Assembly: GCA_019090455.1 (NCBI GenBank)
Contig: JAHRWA010000039.1
Span: 124,001-188,000 of the forward strand
Direction: 5' to 3'
Length of the DNA stretch: 64,000 nt
From: Pseudomonadales bacterium
Lineage (GTDB): Bacteria > Pseudomonadota > Gammaproteobacteria > Pseudomonadales > DC-out160
Shown: positions 54,103 to 61,853 of the stretch, in pieces
Layout: each line of letters opens with the position of its first letter
Numbering within the stretch: the first letter of the stretch is position 1
Program-made: the position numbers and the translations under genes
Notes under the pieces: model-generated
Told to the model about the DNA's origin: nothing
Database searches by the model: none
The model's input: the letters and a program-made list of their open reading frames with translations, nothing else

Positions 54103-55911
54103 TTAGACAGGAAGAGGAACATATTCTGCTCCAAGGGCCTTCGCAATCTGATCCGATTTACCTCGCCTAACGCTGGATATTTCACTATCCACTACCACGA
54201 CATCTCCTAGCAAACGCAGATTATCCAGCGGCTGAGTTGTCCTGCCATCCGTTATTAGGTAGGTACGCATATTGAGTTGCGGTAGTTTTCTCAGTTGCTC
54301 AGTTTGAAAATCGTAGGCTTTTTGCAACCCTTCCCGTAAGGGAGTACCACCACCGGCACTAATATTATCGAGCAGTTGCCGTATTTTTTTTGGCGCTCTT
54401 TTTTTCGGTAATAAGACTTTTACTTGATCATTACCAAAACCAAAAATCACTAGCTGTTCACGGGCCAGATACGCTAGTTCGACGATTTTTAATATCACAG
54501 CCTTAGCTTTAGCAAAAACCTGATCTTGTAACAAAGATCCTGAAGTATCTAACAGAACCAAATGCAACGTTTGCTGACCCGTTTTGTCTTTACCGTAACG
54601 TAGATGTTTGGGTGGCCAGTCCACGTTCGAAATCAAGGTGCGAAACCAATCCACATGACCACTGTCTTGGCGACCCGCAAACGAACCACCTGAAAGTAGA
54701 CCTTTTTTCTTTGATATCGGCAACTGCGACTTGGAAGTCTGTAACTTGAGGTGAACTCGATGAGGGATTCTGTCAGAAAACGTTCTTATATCAAAACCCG
54801 TCGCATCTGCAGTGCGCTGTTCCACTGGCCCCATTTGCCCCCAATCGCCCGACTTATTGTTTGAAGGCTGCGATTCTTTAGCACTGCTTCCTGATGAGCT
54901 ATCGTTCTTGGCGCTATTATTTTGGGAACCCGGTGGCCGAGAAAAACCGTGTTTCGGAGGCTGAGATTGATCTGACTTCTGTGATGTGTTGGAAGGTGAA
55001 TGGTTAGAAGGTGAATTATTGCGTCTATGATTAAGGACTAAATCTTCAACCGCTAAAATATCTTCTTCCAAAACAGTATTGCGACCCTTCCACGCAGAAT
55101 GCGCTAATGCAGCACGATACCAAACGATGTCTGCTCGTAACCCATCAACACCCGCTTCATGACATTTTTCTGCGATTAATTTACGCAACTTTTCTGGGCA
55201 TTCTATCTCGCCCTTCAGTTGACGAGCGTTTAATATCCCTAGTGTTAATTGGTTTTGCTCATCAGCCCATTGCAACAGAAATTCTTTTTGGTTCTCGTCA
55301 AACGCAACTCGTAACCGGACTATTTCGATTCTCTCTTCAACACTGTATTGATTATCAAGTTCTACGGACAATCCAAAACGATCTTGTAATTGCGGGCGCA
55401 ATTCGCCCTCATCCGGATTCATGGTACCCAATAATATAAACATCGCTTGATGACGATGACTGATTCCATCGCGCTCCAGCACATTCTCACCGCTAGCCGC
55501 TACATCTAATAAGAGATCGACTAAATTATCTTGCAGCAAATTCACTTCATCGACGTATAAAATTCCACCGTCGGCTTTCGCTAACAAACCTTCCTGAAAT
55601 TCCACCGACTTCTCGGTCAATACTTGCTGTAGATTGAGTGAACCGAGCAGTTTTTCTTCGCTAGCACCAAGGGGTAAGGTAACAAAAGGATAATCGGACT
55701 CGTGGTCGCGCGGCATAATATCAGCGAGTCCACGAGCCAAGGTAGATTTTGCTGATCCACGGGGTCCGCTAATCAGAACCCCACCGATGGTGGGGTCAAT
55801 GGCAACAAGTATAAGTGCCAATTTGAAAGATGCCTGCCCTGCTACCGCCGAAAATGGGTAGTTTGGGCGTAAAGGGGAATTTGCAGTAACGTTAGCTACT
55901 TGCGCTGGCAT
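54103..55911 (-). CDS. Fused ChlI/ChlD-type AAA+/vWA chelatase subunit
   Basis: This 602-residue protein is probably the ATPase partner of CobN. The N-terminal AAA+ domain has Walker A GPRGSAKST (49-57) and Walker B ILYVDEVNLL (about 117-126). A long Ser/Asn/Pro/Gln-rich linker follows at about residues 295-360. The C-terminal von Willebrand A domain has a MIDAS DTSGS. In classical alphaproteobacteria CobS and CobT do this job; pseudomonads use ChlI/ChlD-like proteins. It overlaps the cbtA stop region by 20 bases. Mg-chelatase function is unlikely because no chlorophyll genes are present. Confidence 0.88.
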   Translation of the reverse strand: MPAQVANVTANSPLRPNYPFSAVAGQASFKLALILVAIDPTIGGVLISGPRGSAKSTLARGLADIMPRDHESDYPFVTLPLGASEEKLLGSLNLQQVLTEKSVEFQEGLLAKADGGILYVDEVNLLQDNLVDLLLDVAASGENVLERDGISHRHQAMFILLGTMNPDEGELRPQLQDRFGLSVELDNQYSVEERIEIVRLRVAFDENQKEFLLQWADEQNQLTLGILNARQLKGEIECPEKLRKLIAEKCHEAGVDGLRADIVWYRAALAHSAWKGRNTVLEEDILAVEDLVLNHRRNNSPSNHSPSNTSQKSDQSQPPKHGFSRPPGSQNNSAKNDSSSGSSAKESQPSNNKSGDWGQMGPVEQRTADATGFDIRTFSDRIPHRVHLKLQTSKSQLPISKKKGLLSGGSFAGRQDSGHVDWFRTLISNVDWPPKHLRYGKDKTGQQTLHLVLLDTSGSLLQDQVFAKAKAVILKIVELAYLAREQLVIFGFGNDQVKVLLPKKRAPKKIRQLLDNISAGGGTPLREGLQKAYDFQTEQLRKLPQLNMRTYLITDGRTTQPLDNLRLLGDVVVVDSEISSVRRGKSDQIAKALGAEYVPLPV

Positions 55912-56680
55912 TGTGTATCACGCCTTTATTTACGTCGTTATCCGAATTGTTGTTGGAATGTGTGAGCACCCAGCGATTTAATGCCCATGAGCAAAACACG
56001 CCAAGAACAATCCAAAACAAAAAGTTACTAATTCCACTGAAAATTATAAATTGTTGGTGCAACTGAGTTAACGACTCTACAGCAGCGGCATCAGGGTGGC
56101 TAAACGCCGGCCCAGTATGGTGAGGAGCATTTACCAGAAAAGGGATAGCGATAGCAATAGCACCCACTAATTTGAATTTCATAGGTACAAATACGAGAGT
56201 CAGAACCCCTAAACCAGAACATACAACTGCTAAAATCCACCATAGCTGACGATGTTCTACTGGCGCGGCTTCCACTCCCGGTATTTCAGGCGGCAAACCT
56301 AAACCAGGTACGACGAAAAATACGACAAAGCCTGCTATACCCCACAAAAAACCTTTAAAAACGGAAAGCTGAGTTATTCCAGTGGATTGTAATTGACTCA
56401 TCACGGCTAATAAAATTGCGGCAAAACCTATTCCAGCCGAGATATTGGCGATAACAGTATAAATCGTTCTTTCTCCCCCATCGCCTGGCGCCCACTCTTC
56501 CTCGCTCCCTGCAACAATATCGGAATCATGATGGCTGTGCATACTTGGCACCTCCTCAATTTCAAAAACCTCCGCGGCAAGAATTATTGGTGTTACTGTA
56601 AGAGATTGAACCACACTTAACAAAAGACCTGCTACCAAACCTAGCAAAACTGCACATAATATAATTCGACGAAAAATCAT
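55892..56680 (-). CDS. cbtA: Cobalt transporter subunit CbtA
   Basis: This inner-membrane protein has about five to six helices. The N-terminal IFRRIILCAVLLGLVAGL and the LTVTPIILAAEVFE segment are typical of CbtA, followed by a periplasmic His-rich MHSHHDSD loop that may bind cobalt. I take the ATG at 56680 because GAGGTGG is correctly spaced for it; an ATG two codons earlier touches that site. The 262-residue product overlaps the chelatase gene. It works with CbtB under riboswitch control. Confidence 0.92.
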   Translation of the reverse strand: MIFRRIILCAVLLGLVAGLLLSVVQSLTVTPIILAAEVFEIEEVPSMHSHHDSDIVAGSEEEWAPGDGGERTIYTVIANISAGIGFAAILLAVMSQLQSTGITQLSVFKGFLWGIAGFVVFFVVPGLGLPPEIPGVEAAPVEHRQLWWILAVVCSGLGVLTLVFVPMKFKLVGAIAIAIPFLVNAPHHTGPAFSHPDAAAVESLTQLHQQFIIFSGISNFLFWIVLGVFCSWALNRWVLTHSNNNSDNDVNKGVIHNASASS

Positions 56681-56721
56681 TTTCATCCACCTCAATAACT
56701 TGAATATTCCCCAAATAACAA

Positions 56722-56767
56722 ACAAGCCCAAACCCCTAGGGTTTATGGTCTAGGAGTCTGGGCTTGT
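56722..56767 (-). terminator. Hairpin between cbtB and cbtA
   Basis: ACAAGCCCA and TGGGCTTGT form a perfect 9-base stem, with a partly self-paired loop containing CCCTAGG. It lies between the cbtB stop (56807) and the cbtA start. There is no clear T-tract, so it may set the cbtB:cbtA ratio by partial termination or mRNA stability. Confidence 0.5.
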
Positions 56768-56806
56768 ACTTGGGCATAAGAAAGAAAGTCTATAAAATTT
56801 GATTTA

Positions 56807-57019
56807 TCAGTGACAAGGAAATGCCAATGCATGGCGAGTATCGTGAGCTGCATTATGGGCAGCTGCCATAGGTAAAAACCCAACGGCATACACGATTAAC
56901 AAGCCAAAAATGATAGCTCCGCCATTCTGCATTAATACAGAAGCGCGAGATTCTGTTCGACCTTGCTCAGCATTGATGACTTTTTGAGAACTGGGGTTAG
57001 ATGATAAAACTGTTGCCAT
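56807..57019 (-). CDS. cbtB: Cobalt transporter subunit CbtB
   Basis: The 70-residue CbtB has one transmembrane helix (GGAIIFGLLIVYAVGFLPM) and a C-terminal His motif with HNAAHDTRHALAFPCH, which is the hallmark metal-binding tail. It starts the leftward B12 arm directly behind the riboswitch. GGAATTA precedes the start. Confidence 0.95.
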   Translation of the reverse strand: MATVLSSNPSSQKVINAEQGRTESRASVLMQNGGAIIFGLLIVYAVGFLPMAAAHNAAHDTRHALAFPCH

Positions 57020-57061
57020 GGTAATTCCTTTGTTTGCACCCGCCGTGCATTAAAATTGAAT

Positions 57062-57262
57062 GAGAGGTAGGCCGGTCTTCGGGCTAATAAAAGAGCTTAT
57101 TAGATTATTGTCTGCCTTCCCAGTTGAAATCTATTGTTCACCCAGTGACACGACAATTAACTCTTTTTTACCGATGCGGGGGCAGCGATGGAGTTGGTAG
57201 AACATTGAACCGTTAAAACCTTACCATACTTCCCGATTATCCCACTTGTTAGGCACCTACGC
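57062..57262 (-). promoter_or_regulatory. Cobalamin (B12) riboswitch, leftward arm
   Basis: Read on the minus strand, the elements are TCGGGAAGTATGGT near the 5' end (about 57220-57233), CGCTGCCCCCGCATC (57173-57187), and the B12 box AGCCCGAAGACCGGCCT (about 57068-57084). It lies about 45 bases before the cbtB start. B12 binding should repress cbtB, cbtA and perhaps the whole leftward arm of about 13 genes. Confidence 0.95.
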
Positions 57263-57367
57263 CGAGGAATCCTATCAGTAATCGTTGAATTGTGAAACAA
57301 CAAACTCAACCACATCCTTTATCAGGCTGCCCGAAGAACCATTATCGCTATCGATCCGTTATGTTCA

Positions 57368-57706
57368 TCAGACACCCAAACCTTTCAAATCTATTTGATA
57401 CCAGCTTGTATCTACTTTTTGTGTTGATGTATAAATTTCGACCTTATAACCTAGCTTCAACAAATCGGAATTTAAACGGCTCGAATACAGCATAGCCCGA
57501 AATCCAGGATAGCCCTCACCCTCTTCACTCTCTTCACCAAAAAGGAGCTCATAAAGACCCTTCAGGGTGAAGATAAAAATATCATCACGGAACATCACCT
57601 GATTGTTACTGCTTTCAACAAGCCGCGTAGCCTCTTTTTCCTTTTGAACGACCTTTGATATAAAACTGAATACCCTTGCGTACATTACGCTTTGACTCTC
57701 GTTCAC
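57368..57706 (-). CDS. Small hypothetical protein
   Basis: This 112-residue cytoplasmic protein starts with GTG at 57706. It has an N-terminal helical region (VFSFISKVVQKEKEATRLV) and a C-terminal beta-like half (YKVEIYTSTQKVDTSWYQI). No family is recognised. It lies between cbiX and the riboswitch. Confidence 0.55.
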   Translation of the reverse strand: MNESQSVMYARVFSFISKVVQKEKEATRLVESSNNQVMFRDDIFIFTLKGLYELLFGEESEEGEGYPGFRAMLYSSRLNSDLLKLGYKVEIYTSTQKVDTSWYQIDLKGLGV

Positions 57707-57749
57707 GCTTTAGCTCTCTTCCACGATTCAGCCATTATCGAAAAAGTCG

Positions 57750-58883
57750 TTATTCCGTCGCCTTACAGGCTGGCACTTGATCCAACTCCTCTTGACCAGC
57801 CATCTCTTCATCGATGATATCTTGTGGGAACTGCCCCATAAAACAGCAGCAAACATTCTCACCTATCATTGTACGAGGTCCGGTTGGGTGCCCTATATGC
57901 CGATACCGTTCATGGTGATGCCCGCCCTGATGACTGTGCCCATGACTATGCCCGTGTTCATGGCTATTACCTTGATCATGACTATGGCTGCTTTCGTCAG
58001 GCTGATACTCAGCATGATGGTGATGTACATCGACCTCGCCATTCTCAAGACGACGCTGGAACTGTTGCAACAAACCTTGAGATGTACCTGGAGTAGAAAT
58101 AATTTCTTCAATTCTTTCAACAAACGAGTCAATCACGTTCACTTGATCTCGAAGGTAATCCGCCTTCGAAAATGTAATTTCAGGATTTTCTTTCGCTACT
58201 TTGTCAATATAGGCATAGATACGGTCAATTAGGCGACCGCCAAACAGAAAATAAGGGGCGACTACAATTTTCTTGTAACCCAATTTGATCGCCATTTCTA
58301 ACCCACGGCCCACCGAGGGAAATGTCACACCGGAATAAACCGTTTCAGACCAGCCAAAACCCAGATTCTCACACATGATACGAGTTAACTTTGCCACCTC
58401 AGCATTCGCAGACGTAACCGACGTCCCGCGACCCACCACCACTAGCATAGTGTCGTATAACTCGCCGACAACCGGTATCTCCGTAAAACCTAGCGCCTGT
58501 AGAATACGAGCCTCAAATGCTTTAAGCATCTTCTGACTCAACCCTAATTCTCGACCGTACTCTATCTCCAGGCCGGCATGCTTGCTTTGATATGTCGTCA
58601 ACACTGACGGGATATCATTCTGTGCATGAGTTGCCGCAAAGAGCATACCCGGCACCGCATAAACCTTATTGACGCCGCGCAGCAATAATCGATCTAAAGC
58701 CATATGAATATTAGGTGCCGAATATTCAAGAAAACCATATTCCACCTTTAAACTGGGATACTGGCTTGCCAGCCCTTTTGCCAGAAGACTAAACTCTTCT
58801 TCGGCAATTTTGGCCCGACTCCCGTGGCCACAAATTAAGACACCCGCATCCTCTGGAAGCTGTTTAATTAAAGTACTAGTCAT
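57750..58883 (-). CDS. cbiX: CbiX-type sirohydrochlorin cobaltochelatase, long His-rich form
   Basis: The first 265 residues are two CbiX/SirB chelatase repeats: LICGHGSRAKIAEEE with the metal-binding His, VPGMLFAATHAQNDI with the second His, then VVGRGTSVTSANAEV and VAPYFLFGGRLIDRI. A His/Asp-rich segment (about residues 285-330) follows, with motifs such as SHSHDQGNSHEHGHSHGH. The C-terminus has a CCC motif (ENVCCCFMG) near residue 348 that may relate to the Fe-S site of CbiXL. It inserts cobalt into sirohydrochlorin at the start of the cobalt-early route. It has its own promoter region, outside both riboswitch arms. Confidence 0.9.
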   Translation of the reverse strand: MTSTLIKQLPEDAGVLICGHGSRAKIAEEEFSLLAKGLASQYPSLKVEYGFLEYSAPNIHMALDRLLLRGVNKVYAVPGMLFAATHAQNDIPSVLTTYQSKHAGLEIEYGRELGLSQKMLKAFEARILQALGFTEIPVVGELYDTMLVVVGRGTSVTSANAEVAKLTRIMCENLGFGWSETVYSGVTFPSVGRGLEMAIKLGYKKIVVAPYFLFGGRLIDRIYAYIDKVAKENPEITFSKADYLRDQVNVIDSFVERIEEIISTPGTSQGLLQQFQRRLENGEVDVHHHHAEYQPDESSHSHDQGNSHEHGHSHGHSHQGGHHHERYRHIGHPTGPRTMIGENVCCCFMGQFPQDIIDEEMAGQEELDQVPACKATE

Positions 58884-59051
58884 AAATCTCGTTCTATATT
58901 ATTAAAATTGCCACTGAAAAAATTAACTCTCTAAGCGTTACCCTATGTATACGGGCAGCTTGATTTCGATCCCTATGTTAGCACTCGATGGAGTTTTTTT
59001 CCCCTTGCGATAGCGCGAACCTATATCGGCTAGCTGGAATGGAGCCTTCAG

Positions 59052-60215
59052 TTGGATTACTATTCAGCTCGATTACTATTGTATCTGGCAACAAAGAAAC
59101 CCAAGTTTATGGCAAATCAAGCATTACAGACCATTCAAAAAAAACCGTTACTAAGCCTCCTTGCACTAGGATTGGTGACCCTTCTTTATTACCTACTTTT
59201 CTTTTTTCCCGTAATAGAGTTTAGCCACTCGATCTACGCCCTACCTACAGCCGTCGTAACGCTTATTGCCCTTAGCCCCATTTTGGGCCGTTTAAGTGTG
59301 GAATTTTGGCACCACCCAATTACAGAAGCCATAGCCAGGCTGGCAATGACTTGGGCGGGCGTCTGCTTTATCTATCTCTGTGTTCGTGGAGTAACGCGCA
59401 TCATTACCTTAGTTTTACCCGTAGATATAACTGCCATCGTAACCAATTCGTTAATGGTGCAAGCCTCATGGGGATTAACCCTACTCATCTCGACCTACGG
59501 TGTTTTTAATGCATTGAAACTAACAGTTAAGGAAATTTCCCTACAATCCTCGAAAATAACCAAAAACTACCGTCTCGTTCAAATCAGCGACGTCCACATT
59601 GGCTCTCGCCACTCCTCCTTTCTTCGTCCCATCGTTCAAAAAGTCATTGGACTGAAACCAGAACTGTTACTCATCACTGGCGATTTTGTTGATTTAAATG
59701 GCCTAAAGCTAGAGGACCTCGCTCCATTCAAAAAAATCCAATGTCCCATCTATTTCGTCATTGGTAATCATGAACGCTACATCGACTTAGACGCAACCTT
59801 ATCCACACTCGAACAAGGTGGTTTTAATATTCTGCGCAATGAAAGTTGTCAATGGAATGAGTTACATCTCATCGGAATTGACGATGCGGAAAGCAAAACT
59901 AAAGTGGCCAGAGAACTTCCCCATATTGAAAAAAGCTCAGATCATTATCAAATCCTAATGTACCATCGCCCCGACGGTTTTACTCACGCAGCGAATGCTG
60001 GCATTGACCTGATGCTATGCGGACACACTCACAACGGGCAAATTATACCGTTTAACTTTTTAGTCAAGCGCGCTTTCAAACAAATTGTAGGGATACATTC
60101 AAGAGGGAAAAGCTTTCTCTATGTGTCTCCCGGCACCGGTACCTGGGGGCCTGTCATGAGAATTGGATCGAGTAACGAAATTACACTTTTTAATCTGAAA
60201 ACCCAAGCCGACTAA
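59052..60215 (+). CDS. Membrane metallophosphoesterase
   Basis: About four transmembrane helices occupy the first 150 residues. A calcineurin-like phosphoesterase domain follows, with metal motifs ISDVHIGS, GDFVDLNG, GNHE and CGHTHNGQIIPF. It resembles the YkuE/YaeI group of membrane phosphodiesterases. The start is uncertain: a TTG at 59052 has GGAG seven bases upstream, while an ATG at 59109 has no clear site. The substrate is unknown; lipid A precursors are hydrolysed by related LpxG proteins. Confidence 0.85.
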   Translation: MDYYSARLLLYLATKKPKFMANQALQTIQKKPLLSLLALGLVTLLYYLLFFFPVIEFSHSIYALPTAVVTLIALSPILGRLSVEFWHHPITEAIARLAMTWAGVCFIYLCVRGVTRIITLVLPVDITAIVTNSLMVQASWGLTLLISTYGVFNALKLTVKEISLQSSKITKNYRLVQISDVHIGSRHSSFLRPIVQKVIGLKPELLLITGDFVDLNGLKLEDLAPFKKIQCPIYFVIGNHERYIDLDATLSTLEQGGFNILRNESCQWNELHLIGIDDAESKTKVARELPHIEKSSDHYQILMYHRPDGFTHAANAGIDLMLCGHTHNGQIIPFNFLVKRAFKQIVGIHSRGKSFLYVSPGTGTWGPVMRIGSSNEITLFNLKTQAD

Positions 60216-61846
60216 ACAGATCTTGTAGGTTCAAAATCTGAGGGTTTAAAATCTGGAGGTGCTAGATCTGGTGGTTCAAACTCTAAAGATTCATAGTTTA
60301 TTAGCTCGTAAATCGTCCCGGCCGTCACTTCTTTTCTCTTCTTTGTATTACTCTCCAACCAAGAGCGAAATGTATCTGAAATTTTTAGAGATGCTGGGTG
60401 CACATAGTACTTAGCACCCAATTTTGCAAACTGGTTGATCGCCTCATAGCTCTCATCTTCGCTGGCAATAGACCACCCCTGAGCACGAGCAACATAGAAT
60501 AATCGAGGATCTTGAAAGTTATTCGGCCCCCCTCCCCATTCAGGTTCGACGCGACTCGATACCGGAGATCTCACAACGACTTTATCTCCCTGTTGATTAA
60601 TCGCCTTCAACGCCAATCCAAGCTCGATAAACTTCTCGCCTTGCGCGACATCCCCGTGATTATTTCGACTTACAGTATTGGAGTAAACACTAATGCAAAA
60701 TAATATAACGCAACAAGAAAAGACTATCGGTACAGCGGACTTCTTAAACCAACTTAATCCACTGCCGCGCTCTAAACCCCACTCTACACAATGAGCCGTT
60801 GCCCAGACACCGAGTACTATCGTAAAAATATGATAGTGAGACCCATACCAAAGACTAGAGCTATAGCGAAGGGCAATAAGAAGCATTGCGGCATTCGCCA
60901 CCATCAGAGCAAATTCAATCCCTCGTAATCTTCGACCGACGATCAACAGGCACAGGGCAAGCATACCCACATTGCTTATGCCCCAGCCCATCGATATACG
61001 CGCAGTGCGATATAAAATCGTCGGATCTATCAGCGTATTAATAGTAGGGTACTTGCTATCACCGCCAAACCCAATCCCAAAAGTATTGCCATATTGGACA
61101 TAGAGCGAATGTGCGTGAAACACGAAACCAGCGAAGACTGCGAGTATCAGCAACCAAAAAAACCAAAGTTTAGGCAATTTCAATAACCTTGGTTTTATCA
61201 GTAATACAGCAAGAAATTGAAACAACCCCAACTGAAGCGCTGGTGGCTTGACTAAGATCGCCAAAATAGAAAATACACAAGCAGCCCATAACCATTTATT
61301 GTGTTCGCCAACAATAAACCGTAGGAAACAATATAACTGGGTAACGTACATTAAAAACGAAAGACTATCGGGCTGGATCGATGTCGCCAAATGCAACGTG
61401 CCGATACTGTTGAAATACACTAAGCACGCCAGCGCCGATGAAAAACCAGAATAAAACAAACTCACCGTGAGAAAAAGAACAAAACCACTGAGCGCCATAA
61501 AAACCAAAGCCATCAATTGCCCTGGCCATTCCCTATCTCCGGTTAGCCTGAGCACCCATGATTCCAACCATGGAAATAACTGCAACTCTGATTCCACATA
61601 ACCGGGACCCGCGCCACCCCAGTTGATTTGCGGCTTCAACAAATCATGACCATTACTTAAAAAATTCAACGCAATTGACTGGGTATCCGATTGCCGCCAC
61701 CCCATCCAATCCCCGGCGATATCATCTTGGCGGCCCATCGTCCACTGTAAACTTGCCCAAGCCACAATCAACGCAATCAATACCACCGCATATGTCGTAT
61801 TATTGTTAGACCCGCTATTATTCTTGCCTCTAGTATCAATATTCAT
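60212..61846 (-). CDS. GT-C membrane glycosyltransferase (ArnT/PMT-like)
   Basis: This 544-residue protein has about 10-12 transmembrane helices. An early periplasmic loop holds DWMGWRQSDTQS, with the acidic residues expected of GT-C enzymes that use polyprenyl-phosphate sugars. The C-terminal domain is periplasmic (GPNNFQDPRLFYVARA). The last 20 residues form four degenerate pentapeptides (FEPPD, LAPPD, FKPSD, FEPTR). It follows the next gene (stop at 61854) by seven bases, so they form an operon. The sugar and acceptor are unknown. Confidence 0.75.
   Translation of the reverse strand: MNIDTRGKNNSGSNNNTTYAVVLIALIVAWASLQWTMGRQDDIAGDWMGWRQSDTQSIALNFLSNGHDLLKPQINWGGAGPGYVESELQLFPWLESWVLRLTGDREWPGQLMALVFMALSGFVLFLTVSLFYSGFSSALACLVYFNSIGTLHLATSIQPDSLSFLMYVTQLYCFLRFIVGEHNKWLWAACVFSILAILVKPPALQLGLFQFLAVLLIKPRLLKLPKLWFFWLLILAVFAGFVFHAHSLYVQYGNTFGIGFGGDSKYPTINTLIDPTILYRTARISMGWGISNVGMLALCLLIVGRRLRGIEFALMVANAAMLLIALRYSSSLWYGSHYHIFTIVLGVWATAHCVEWGLERGSGLSWFKKSAVPIVFSCCVILFCISVYSNTVSRNNHGDVAQGEKFIELGLALKAINQQGDKVVVRSPVSSRVEPEWGGGPNNFQDPRLFYVARAQGWSIASEDESYEAINQFAKLGAKYYVHPASLKISDTFRSWLESNTKKRKEVTAGTIYELINYESLEFEPPDLAPPDFKPSDFEPTRSV
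60221..60280 (-). repeat. 15-base repeat encoding the C-terminal pentapeptides
   Basis: Four degenerate 15-base units (60221-60280) code for FEPPD, LAPPD, FKPSD and FEPTR at the C-terminus of the glycosyltransferase. The period equals that of the non-coding repeats at 48081 and 52075. Confidence 0.85.
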
Positions 61847-61853
61847 TCATTAC

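Noticed and set aside
54103..55911. Magnesium chelatase for bacteriochlorophyll
   Set aside because: No other photosynthetic pigment genes; the gene is in a riboswitch-led B12 operon with CobN in the opposite arm.
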